DNA of 64,000 nucleotides from Aquiluna sp. (GTDB lineage Bacteria; Actinomycetota; Actinomycetes; Actinomycetales; Microbacteriaceae), in NCBI GenBank assembly GCA_028822985.1, contig JAPKCK010000001.1, positions 62,001-126,000 on the forward strand. The letters run 5' to 3'. This document shows, piece by piece, positions 41,333-50,143 of this stretch. The notes beneath the pieces are model-generated. The model was not told the DNA's origin. It did no database searches and saw only the letters and a list, made by a program, of their open reading frames with translations. Position 1 is the first letter of the stretch, and every line of letters starts with the position of its first letter. Made by a program: the position numbers and the translations under genes.

Positions 41333-42030
41333 AGCCACGAATCGTTGTCGCTGAGACTTCAAAAGAGCTTCTGAGCCAAGCTGCCGCGGATTTTTTGGCA
41401 TTGGTTTCAGAAGTTTTAGAGTCAAAGCCCGTCGCGAACATTATTTTGACCGGTGGTAGCCTCGGCATCGCGCTGGTTGGAGAGCTCGCCAAGCTGAATC
41501 TCGATCTTTCAAAAGTAAGATTTATGTTTGGTGATGAACGCTTTGTCGACTTGGATCACGAGGACCGGAACGAACATCAAGGAATTAGTCTTTTCCCCGA
41601 GTTGGCCACTCGATCTTTGCTTCGTTACCCTGCTTCCGACACCGAACTTTTGGCGGGGCAGGCTCTGATGAATAGAGCCATGACGATTTCTTACGGTAGC
41701 GCCGAGGATACTGCTGAAATTTTTGATCTGGTTATTTTAGGCGTGGGGCCCGACGGGCACGTGGCATCTTTGTTTCCGGGACATCAGAGTAATGGGGAAT
41801 GGATTACGGCGGAGTGGGACTCACCCAAGCCACCATCCGAGCGACTAAGCCTCAGCTACCGCGCGCTAAATCGAGCAAATCAGGTTTGGTTTTTAGCCTC
41901 CGGAGCACCAAAAGCGGCTGTAGTCGGTTCGGCTTTAGACGATCCATATTGCGAGTTGCCCCTGGCTAAGATCAAGGGGCTGCAATCAACCAGCTGGTAC
42001 TTAGATAAAGAGCTTAGCGACGCGCTTTAG
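41329..42030 (+). CDS. pgl: 6-phosphogluconolactonase
   Basis: Pgl hydrolyses 6-phosphogluconolactone. The 233 residues have ILTGGSLGIALVGEL, the KVRFMFGDERFVDLDHEDRNEHQG active-site segment, and LGVGPDGHVASLFPGH, diagnostic of the SugarP isomerase-like DevB family. It is the last gene of the pentose-phosphate operon and overlaps the convergent rbpA2 by 17 bases. No gnd gene follows. Confidence 0.95.
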   Translation: MKPRIVVAETSKELLSQAAADFLALVSEVLESKPVANIILTGGSLGIALVGELAKLNLDLSKVRFMFGDERFVDLDHEDRNEHQGISLFPELATRSLLRYPASDTELLAGQALMNRAMTISYGSAEDTAEIFDLVILGVGPDGHVASLFPGHQSNGEWITAEWDSPKPPSERLSLSYRALNRANQVWFLASGAPKAAVVGSALDDPYCELPLAKIKGLQSTSWYLDKELSDAL

Positions 42031-42394
42031 CAGCGTCGGCCGCACGCTGTCTGCGGTTGCGAATTGAATCTAGGGCCTCCGCTAAAATCTGCTCGGCCTC
42101 GTCGTCTGTTCTGCGTTCTTTTACGTACGCGAGGTGAGTCTTATAAGGCTCAATCTTCGCAACTTGAGGAGGATTTGCCTTGTCCATGCCAGCCGGAAGG
42201 CCGCAGTGAGGACAGTCAATCTCTTTGGGTAAGTCTTCCTCGTTGACGCTGGCTGCAAACAGTGGGTTGATCTCGTGGCCATTTGAACAGAAGAAGCTAA
42301 GAGCAACCTTCTCTACCTGATGGCCACGATCCTGCTCGCCCATTGGGCCAGCACCGACGCGTGCTCCGCGAATTGAAGGTGAGCTCGACATCAT
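42014..42394 (-). CDS. RbpA-type RNA polymerase-binding protein (second copy)
   Basis: The 126 residues match the RbpA plan: an N-terminal basic tail IRGARVGAGPMGEQDRG, a core with zinc-type ligands CSNGH and CPHC (C36, H40, C61, C64), and a C-terminal sigma-binding YKTHLAYVKERRTDDEAEQILAEAL. It differs strongly from the first copy at 4.0 kb in the core and tail. It overlaps secG by 4 bases (ATGA) at the 5' end, which sets the start at 42394 (42391 is also possible), and the convergent pgl by 17 bases. Confidence 0.92.
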   Translation of the reverse strand: MMSSSPSIRGARVGAGPMGEQDRGHQVEKVALSFFCSNGHEINPLFAASVNEEDLPKEIDCPHCGLPAGMDKANPPQVAKIEPYKTHLAYVKERRTDDEAEQILAEALDSIRNRRQRAADAAKARR

Positions 42395-42639
42395 GCCCAT
42401 CCGAATCTTGTAAAGAGGCCCAATATGATGATGACTGAAACCCAGACCAAGCCAAGAACGACTGTGATTCGGTTGAGGTTACGCTCGGCCACGCCCGATG
42501 AGTTCATAGAGCTTGTTACTCCGCCGCCAAACATCTCCGCGACTCCTCCACCTCGACCCTTGTGAAGCAAAATCATCAAGATTAGAAGCACACTGGTTAT
42601 TGCAAGCAATACCAATAGCGCTGTTTGTAGGGCAGCCAT
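42391..42639 (-). CDS. secG: Preprotein translocase subunit SecG
   Basis: SecG is an auxiliary subunit of the SecYEG channel. The 82 residues have two membrane helices, separated by the signature LHKGRGGGVAEMFGGGVTSS loop, and a second helix VVLGLVWVSVIIILGLF. It follows tpiA by 33 bases in the common actinobacterial order gap-pgk-tpiA-secG, and its stop overlaps the rbpA2 start. Confidence 0.96.
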   Translation of the reverse strand: MAALQTALLVLLAITSVLLILMILLHKGRGGGVAEMFGGGVTSSMNSSGVAERNLNRITVVLGLVWVSVIIILGLFTRFGWA

Positions 42640-42672
42640 CTATTTCCTCATTCTCTTTTCAAACCTTGTAAA

Positions 42673-43455
42673 TTATAGGACTATGTGCTTTTTGAAGCGC
42701 GATATTCCAGAAAACTCTTCTGCATCCAGGGACGCACCTCCTACTAGCACACCATCAACCTGCTCAGATTGCAAGAAACCTGCGACATTACTTGCCTTTA
42801 CGGATCCCCCGTAGAGAATTCGCGAGTTCGCGGCATCGTCTCCAAAATTAGCCTGGAGCGCCTGTCTGATAGCTGTTGCGACTTCGCTGGCCTCTTGTGC
42901 GGTTGCGACTTTCCCGGTCCCTATTGCCCAAACCGGTTCGTAGGCGATAACAAAATCCCCGAGAACCTTGTGGTTGCTGAGTGCATTGATGGTTTGAATT
43001 ATCGGCACCGCGGACTGCCCTTGGCTCTCAAGTTCCTCAAGGGTCTCCCCTACACAGATGATGGGAACAAGATTATTCGCCCACGCAGCAGCAACTTTTT
43101 GCTGGACTACTGAGTCATTCTCTGCGTGATAGGTGCGACGTTCCGAGTGCCCGACGAGTACGTATTCGACGTTCAGCTTAGATAGCATTTGCCCTGATAT
43201 TTCGCCGGTGTAGGCGCCGGAGTCATGCTGGGATATGTCTTGAGCGCCCAGCTTTATCTCGAATTTCTCGGCATCAATAAGGGTTTGAGCGCTTCTGAGG
43301 TCAGTAAATGGCGGGAAAACGGCTACTTCGACTTCGCCAAAGTCATGGTCGGCATCATTTAGAGTCCATGACAGCTTCTGCACCAGGGCAATCGCCTGAA
43401 GGTGATCAAGGTTCATTTTCCAGTTACCAGCAATCAGTGGTGTGCGATTAGTCAT
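42673..43455 (-). CDS. tpiA: Triose-phosphate isomerase
   Basis: TpiA interconverts dihydroxyacetone phosphate and glyceraldehyde-3-phosphate. The 260 residues start MTNRTPLIAGNWKMN and have the catalytic His in VLVGHSERR, the Glu in VIAYEPVWAIGTGK (with loop 6), and ILYGGSVKASN. The start is ATG 43455 with GGAGGT upstream inside pgk (8-base overlap); the in-frame extension to 43593 lies in pgk and is rejected. Confidence 0.97.
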   Translation of the reverse strand: MTNRTPLIAGNWKMNLDHLQAIALVQKLSWTLNDADHDFGEVEVAVFPPFTDLRSAQTLIDAEKFEIKLGAQDISQHDSGAYTGEISGQMLSKLNVEYVLVGHSERRTYHAENDSVVQQKVAAAWANNLVPIICVGETLEELESQGQSAVPIIQTINALSNHKVLGDFVIAYEPVWAIGTGKVATAQEASEVATAIRQALQANFGDDAANSRILYGGSVKASNVAGFLQSEQVDGVLVGGASLDAEEFSGISRFKKHIVL

Positions 43456-44652
43456 TAAGGACCTCCAGTCCTGGCAGTGTCTTACCTTCAAGGTATTCAA
43501 GGCTTGCACCACCACCGGTTGAAATGTGACCAAAGTTGGCCTCATCAAATCCAAGTGCCCTGACCGCAGCTGCGGAGTCCCCGCCCCCGACAACCGATAG
43601 TCCGGTCACGTGGGTTAGCGCTTCTGCCACAGCTTTCGTGCCGTGTGCGAAGTTCGGAAATTCGAACACTCCCATCGGACCGTTCCAGAAGACGGTTTTC
43701 GAGCTTGCAACGGCCTCGGCGAAAATTTTGGCGCTCTCTGGACCAATGTCGAGCCCCAAGACTTCGGCGCCTAGTTCAGAATCTTCGATGGCGTCTGCCT
43801 GCACGGTCTTGTGCGTGGCTTCGGCTGAAAAACTTGATGCAATTTCTATATCGGTCGGCAGAATAATTTGCACACCCAAGTCCGCGGCCTGCTTGAGAAG
43901 ACCTCTCATGGTTTCGACTTGATCTTCTTCCAGCAAGCTTTTCCCCACGTTATGCCCCATTGCCTTCAGCAAGGTGAAGACCATACCTCCGCCAATTGCC
44001 AGCCTGTCCACCTTTGGTAACAGATGCCCTATGACAGCAAGCTTGTCCGAGACCTTTGAGCCGCCGAGCACGACCGTGTACGGACGGGATGGCGTTGTTG
44101 TTAGTCGGTCCAGAACTTTGAGCTCTGCCTCAACCAGTAATCCTGCGTAGCTGGGTAAAAGGCCAGCGAGCTCATAAACACTGGCTTGCTTCCGGTGAAC
44201 AACACCAAAACCGTCAGAAACCATGATGTCTGCCATCGTCGCGAGTTCTCTGGCAAACGCCGCACGCTGCTGTGGGTCGCTGGAGGTCTCTGCAGCGTTG
44301 AAACGGAGGTTTTCAAGCAGTGCTACCTCTCCGTCCTTCAGGGAGGAGGCCAGAGCCCGGGCATGGTCCCCAGTGCATTCCGGGGAGAACTGTACTTCTT
44401 TACCCAGTAGTTCTTGGAGGCGTGTCGCAACTGGAGCAAGTGACAATTCGGGCTCGCGCGCCTTTGGGCGCCCTAGGTGCGATGCCAGTATGACCTTCGC
44501 GCCAGCGCCGACAAGTCTGCTGATGGTCTCCAGAGACGCTCGAATCCGACCGTCATCGGTGATCTGCGAATTAGACAAAGGGACATTGAGGTCGCAGCGA
44601 ACTAGAACTGCCTTGGATCGAAGGTCTCCGGCGTCGTCGAGGGTTCTGAGCA

Positions 44653-44653
<1 letters not shown>
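43448..44653 (-). CDS. pgk: Phosphoglycerate kinase
   Basis: Pgk makes ATP and 3-phosphoglycerate from 1,3-bisphosphoglycerate. The 401 residues have the N-terminal VLVRCDLNVPLSN, LASHLGRPK, the VLGGSKVSDKL hinge segment, and FWNGPMGVFEFPNFAHGT with GGGDSAAAV in the C-terminal nucleotide domain. Its ATG overlaps the gap stop by one base, and it overlaps tpiA by 8 bases. Confidence 0.97.
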
Positions 44654-45717
<1,064 letters not shown>

Positions 45718-46335
45718 TCAGCCTAGCAGCAGCGAGGAACTGTTCGCTTTAACGGATGCGAAGCGAGTTGCTACATCGGCCCAGTTGACGATGTTCCAGA
45801 ATGCCTTTATGTAGTCCGCTTTCACGTTGACATAGTCCAAGTAGAACGCGTGCTCCCACATGTCCAGCATTAGAAGCGGGATGCTTCCCATCGAAAGGTT
45901 GCCCTGCTGATCATAGAGCTGGCCGATAATCAGTCGGTTGCTCATGCTGTCCCAAGCCAGATATGCCCAGCCTGAGCCCTGGATACCCATCGCGGCAGCG
46001 GTGAAGTGCTTTGTAAATGCTTCGTAAGATCCGAAGTACTCGGAAATGGCCGCCAGTAGGTCGCCGGATGCTTCGCCGCCCTCTGCAGACAGGTTCTTCC
46101 AGAAGATACTGTGGTTCACGTGACCACCTAGGTTGAAGGCGAGATCTTTTTGTAGCTTCGGGAGAGTTGCAAAGTTGTCGTTAGCTCGTGCCTCTGCCAT
46201 CGCGTCCAGCGCCGCGTTCGCACCCGTGACGTAGGCCTGGTGATGCTTAGAGTGGTGAAGTTCCATTATTCTCGCCGAGATATGAGGCTCTAGCGCCGAG
46301 TAGTCGTAGTTGAGATCCGGAAGTGTGTAGGTCAT
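45718..46335 (-). CDS. sodA: Superoxide dismutase (Fe/Mn type)
   Basis: This enzyme converts superoxide to oxygen and peroxide. The 205 residues have the metal ligands in order: His in MELHHSKHHQAYV, His in GGHVNHSIFWKNL, and Asp and His in LLMLDMWEHAFYLDY. Fe or Mn preference cannot be told from these. No signal peptide is seen. It lies between whiA and gap, a place where most Actinobacteria have no sod gene; whether it is transcribed with whiA or gap is open. A short GC-rich inverted repeat lies between its stop and the gap start but lacks a T run. Confidence 0.97.
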   Translation of the reverse strand: MTYTLPDLNYDYSALEPHISARIMELHHSKHHQAYVTGANAALDAMAEARANDNFATLPKLQKDLAFNLGGHVNHSIFWKNLSAEGGEASGDLLAAISEYFGSYEAFTKHFTAAAMGIQGSGWAYLAWDSMSNRLIIGQLYDQQGNLSMGSIPLLMLDMWEHAFYLDYVNVKADYIKAFWNIVNWADVATRFASVKANSSSLLLG

Positions 46336-46386
46336 AATTTTTCACTTTCTATTTTTGGATTCGTCGGTTTAATCGTAGCCTTGTTA

Positions 46387-47358
46387 CTAGTTCAGATCTG
46401 CGATGACAGATTCGGTATCTGGAATCCCCAATTCGCCCGCCCGCTTATCGGCGGTTGCAAGCAATCTGCGGATTCGTCCCGCCACTGCGTCTTTGGTCAT
46501 GGGGGGAACAGCAAGGTGTCCTAACTCATCTAGAGAGGCATCTTTATGCTGGAGTCGGAGCTCTCCTGCGTATTTCAGGTGCGCAGGGGCTTGGTCGCCA
46601 AGAATCTCTAAAGCTCGCTGAACTCTAGCTCCGGCGGCTATTGCAGCTTGGGCACTCCTTCTAAGGTTCGCATCGTCGAAGTTTGCGAGACGGTTGGCGA
46701 CACCTCTGATTTCGCGTCGACTACGAAGCTCATCCCATTTTTCGACTTGCTCCGTGCATCCCATCTGCCTTAGAAGTTCGGAGATCGCCTCTCCGTCTCT
46801 AACAACGACTCGATACACATTCCTGACTTCTCTTGCCTTTGCACTCACTCCCAATCTTCTTGCCACCCCGACCAGGGCCATTGCTGACTCGTTTCCGGGA
46901 GCAGTCACTTCAAGAGACGTGGACCTACCGGGGTCGGTCAAGACTCCGTGGGCCATGAATGCTCCCCGCCAGACCGCCCGTGCCTCATCCAGAGTCGAGC
47001 TAATTAGAGTGGCTGGTAGACCGCGAACCGGTCGGCCCCGGTTGTCGATAAGACCCGTTTGCCTTGCCAGGAGCTCACCGTCTTTGAGCACTCTAATTTG
47101 GTAGCCACTTGTTTTTCTGAGTCCTCCAGCTTGGACGACGGTTAATTCGGATTGAATGCCATAAAGCTCCGCAATTGCCCTTGCAAGCCTGCGAGCTAAT
47201 GCTGCAGAATCAAGCTCTACTTCGATTGCGATTCGTCCAGAAATTAGCTGCAGTCCGCCACAGAATCGAAGGACTGTCGCGAGCTCTGCTGCACGCTCTA
47301 AACCCGTCCTTACCGGAACTCTTGCTAGCTCCTCTTTAATGTGTTGCGTCAGCGCCAT
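46387..47358 (-). CDS. whiA: DNA-binding sporulation/division regulator WhiA
   Basis: WhiA couples an N-terminal LAGLIDADG-homing-endonuclease-like fold, without the catalytic residues, to a C-terminal helix-turn-helix, and regulates genes of cell division. The 323 residues begin [14 protein letters not shown], a standard WhiA start, and end with [23 protein letters not shown] in the HTH domain. I chose ATG 47358 because AGGGAG lies 5 bases before it; the earlier GTG and ATG at 47364 and 47361 are too close. It follows rapZ with only a few bases between; yvcK, usually between them, is missing. Confidence 0.94.
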   Translation of the reverse strand: MALTQHIKEELARVPVRTGLERAAELATVLRFCGGLQLISGRIAIEVELDSAALARRLARAIAELYGIQSELTVVQAGGLRKTSGYQIRVLKDGELLARQTGLIDNRGRPVRGLPATLISSTLDEARAVWRGAFMAHGVLTDPGRSTSLEVTAPGNESAMALVGVARRLGVSAKAREVRNVYRVVVRDGEAISELLRQMGCTEQVEKWDELRSRREIRGVANRLANFDDANLRRSAQAAIAAGARVQRALEILGDQAPAHLKYAGELRLQHKDASLDELGHLAVPPMTKDAVAGRIRRLLATADKRAGELGIPDTESVIADLN

Positions 47359-47360
47359 CA

Positions 47361-48233
47361 TCACTCCCTGCCCAAGTCGCGGTGAGAAATGGCGACTCGT
47401 ATATCTGCGTCCTCCGCGAGGCGCGCTGCTATCTCGTTAGTTAGTGCGACCGACCTGTGCTTACCGCCCGTGCAGCCGATCGCAATTGTTGCGAATCTCT
47501 TATTTTCTTTTCGATAACCAGCTAGCACAACCTTCAAAGTCGCCAGGTAGCTCTCTTCAAAGTCTTTGACTCCAGGTTGGCTAAGGACATAAGCGGAAAC
47601 TTCGCTGTCGTTTCCGGTCTTTGCCCTAAGGGACTCTTGCCAGTGTGGATTTGCGATAAACCTTGCATCCGCTACCATATCGGCGTCTGCTGGAAGACCG
47701 TACTTGAAACCAAAGCTCATCAGGTTCACCTTGAAACCCTTTGACTGACCCGCAAAGGCTTCGGCAACCCGGTTCGTAAGCTCGTGGACATTCGATTCTG
47801 AGGTATCAAAAACAATATCCGCAGTTTCACGAAGACTCAACAGCTGAGTTCTCTCGGCAGCGATTCCATCTAAAACCGTACCTTCGCCTTGAAGCGGGTG
47901 TGGTCTTCTAACTGACTCAAATCTTCTTACGAGCGCCGCATCATTCGCCTCTAGAAATAGGACTCTCACACTAATCTGGTGGGACCTTAGCTTTTGAATG
48001 TTCTGTTCCAAATCAGCGAAGAACTGACCACCCCTCACGTCCATTACAACCGCGACTTTGCTCAGTGACTCGATACTTTTGGAGAACAAATCGCTGATGG
48101 GAAAAAGTAGCTGGGGAGGGAGGTTGTCAATCACATGCCACCCTTGATCTTCAAGAGCATTGCCGGTCGTTGAGCGTCCAGCGCCAGACATGCCTGTTAC
48201 TACAAGCAGTTCCGGTTTGTTTGAAGCGTCCAT
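47361..48233 (-). CDS. rapZ: RNase adapter / nucleotide-binding protein RapZ (YvcJ)
   Basis: RapZ proteins bind nucleotides and small RNAs; in E. coli they direct RNase E to GlmZ, while the role in Actinobacteria is less clear. The 290 residues have a P-loop [30 protein letters not shown] with Arg where most P-loops have Lys, and the C-terminal [25 protein letters not shown] lies 6 bases before the ATG. It sits between uvrC and whiA. Confidence 0.93.
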   Translation of the reverse strand: MDASNKPELLVVTGMSGAGRSTTGNALEDQGWHVIDNLPPQLLFPISDLFSKSIESLSKVAVVMDVRGGQFFADLEQNIQKLRSHQISVRVLFLEANDAALVRRFESVRRPHPLQGEGTVLDGIAAERTQLLSLRETADIVFDTSESNVHELTNRVAEAFAGQSKGFKVNLMSFGFKYGLPADADMVADARFIANPHWQESLRAKTGNDSEVSAYVLSQPGVKDFEESYLATLKVVLAGYRKENKRFATIAIGCTGGKHRSVALTNEIAARLAEDADIRVAISHRDLGRE

Positions 48234-48296
48234 CTACCCCTCCATCCGCCTGAAGACAAGGTTACCGCTTCGGCGTGTCGCGGATAGGCGTTTTCC

Positions 48297-50141
48297 TTAA
48301 TCCGCGAGGTGCTCAAGGACAATATTCGCTAATCTCTCGCTAAATCCGGGGAGCTGGGTGATTTCAGCCTCGCTGGCGAGCTTCAGCCTCTTTATAGATC
48401 CAAATTTGCGAAGCAGCAGTCTCGCTTTTTGCTCCCCCAAGCCCGGGATATCGACCAACGCCGAAGATATCGACTTGCTTCTAGCAGCGCGCTGGGCTGT
48501 AATGGCGAAGCGGTGTGCCTCGTCACGAATTCGTTGAAGCAAAAATAACTCCTCCGACGTCCTCGGAAGAATAAGTGGGTAATCGAGTCCAGAGACGAAT
48601 ACTTCCTCGAGTCGCTTTGCCAGCGAGGCTACTGTGAGTCCTTGAATCCCGGAATCATTCAGCGCGCGCTCGGCGGCACGTAGTTGAGGTAGTCCACCAT
48701 CGATAACTAGTAACCCAGGGCGATAGCTGAATCGCTCATTGGGCTCGTCGGTCTTTAAGTACTTGAGCCTGCGCATAAGCACCTGATAGACCGACTCGGT
48801 ATCGTCGGCTGTCTCCAGGTTAAATTTTCGATACTGGTCCTTGCGGGAAAGGCCGTCCTCGAAGACCACCATTGAGCCAACCGTGTTCGTCCCTGACAGA
48901 TGGGAGATGTCGTAGCACTCGATTCTCAGCGGAGCATTCTCCATTGCAAGGGCGCTTTGCAATCCGGCTAACGCCTCGGCTCGTGCGCTGAAATCCGAAA
49001 CACGCTTCAACTTGTAGTTCTGGAGAGCGTGGGCTGCATTTTGGCTTGCTGTGGCAAGGAGGGCTGCTTTGTCTCCTCGCTTGGGAGCAGAGATGCTGCA
49101 GCCCTTGCCGCGAATTTCCGAAAGCCAGAGCTCCAGGGCCTGCTTGTCAGTTGGAAGCTCAGTCACCATGATTTGCTTCGGGACTGCTGGAGGTTCCGAC
49201 TTGACCCCGGCCGAATAGAGCTCTTGCAGCAAGTACTCCAGTAGTTCGGCGTTAGTTCTATCTAGCTCCAGGTCTACGACCAGTGATCGGTTTCCCCGGA
49301 TACGCCCGCCTCGAACCATAAAGATTGACACGGCGGCTGACAGCTCATCGCGACTGAGACCAATGAGGTCGGCATCAACCTGATCATCAAGAACCACAGT
49401 TGATTTTTCCAGGACTCGTTCGAGTGCTCCGATGTCGTCTCTATATCGAGCGGCCAATTCGTAATTTTCAAGCTCACTGGCATTCTGCATTTTGAGCTTC
49501 AGGTTAGTTACATGTGAGTCATTTCCTGACCCTATGAAGTCCCCGAGCTCTTTTGCTAATGCCTTGTGCTCCGGTTGCGAGATGCGAGCTACACAGGGCG
49601 CCGAGCACTTGCCAAGTTCAGCCAGCAGGCATGGCCTGCCAGAACGCTTTGCTCTTTGAAAAATACCCGCAGAGCAACTGCGGACGGGGTAGACCTTCAG
49701 CAGTGAATCTAGGGTGTCCCTGATCGCCCAGCTTTGAGTGTAAGGGCCGAAGTACTTGACGCCTTTGAGGTCACGATTTCTGGTTACAAAGGCCCGAGGA
49801 ACTGCATCCCCCATGGAAATCCCAAGGTATGGGTAGGACTTGTCATCGCGAAAGCGCACGTTGAAGGGTGGTTGAAACTCCTTGATCCAAGTGAATTCAA
49901 GTTGCAGTGCTTCATATTCAGTTGCGACTATGGTCCACTTGACATCGCTAGCACTGAGGAGCATTCGTCTGGTTCTCTCGTGAAGGCTGTCAAGCGGACC
50001 GAAGTAGTTTGAGAGCCTGGCCCTGAGGTTTTTGGCTTTGCCGACATATAAAACGCGTTCATCCGAGTCCAAGAATCTGTAGACCCCGGGCAGCTTCGGG
50101 ATTTCTGAAGTTTTGGGTCGGAAGCTCAGCTCATTGGCCAT
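48297..50141 (-). CDS. uvrC: Excinuclease ABC subunit C
   Basis: UvrC makes both incisions in nucleotide excision repair. The 614 residues have the GIY-YIG N-terminal domain (LPGVYRFLDSDERVLYVGKAKNLRARLSNYF), the Cys-rich CSAGIFQRAKRSGRPCLLAELGKCSAPC, a UVR segment, the RNase H-like C-terminal endonuclease half with IECYDISHLSGTNTVGSMVVFEDG, and a final HhH domain (DIPGLGEQKARLLLRKFGS). It starts 2 bases after the uvrA stop and is coupled to it. Confidence 0.97.
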   Translation of the reverse strand: MANELSFRPKTSEIPKLPGVYRFLDSDERVLYVGKAKNLRARLSNYFGPLDSLHERTRRMLLSASDVKWTIVATEYEALQLEFTWIKEFQPPFNVRFRDDKSYPYLGISMGDAVPRAFVTRNRDLKGVKYFGPYTQSWAIRDTLDSLLKVYPVRSCSAGIFQRAKRSGRPCLLAELGKCSAPCVARISQPEHKALAKELGDFIGSGNDSHVTNLKLKMQNASELENYELAARYRDDIGALERVLEKSTVVLDDQVDADLIGLSRDELSAAVSIFMVRGGRIRGNRSLVVDLELDRTNAELLEYLLQELYSAGVKSEPPAVPKQIMVTELPTDKQALELWLSEIRGKGCSISAPKRGDKAALLATASQNAAHALQNYKLKRVSDFSARAEALAGLQSALAMENAPLRIECYDISHLSGTNTVGSMVVFEDGLSRKDQYRKFNLETADDTESVYQVLMRRLKYLKTDEPNERFSYRPGLLVIDGGLPQLRAAERALNDSGIQGLTVASLAKRLEEVFVSGLDYPLILPRTSEELFLLQRIRDEAHRFAITAQRAARSKSISSALVDIPGLGEQKARLLLRKFGSIKRLKLASEAEITQLPGFSERLANIVLEHLAD

Positions 50142-50143
50142 GA

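Noticed and set aside
43456-43593. 46-codon N-terminal extension of tpiA
   Set aside because: It lies inside pgk, and the ATG at 43455 has a strong Shine-Dalgarno.
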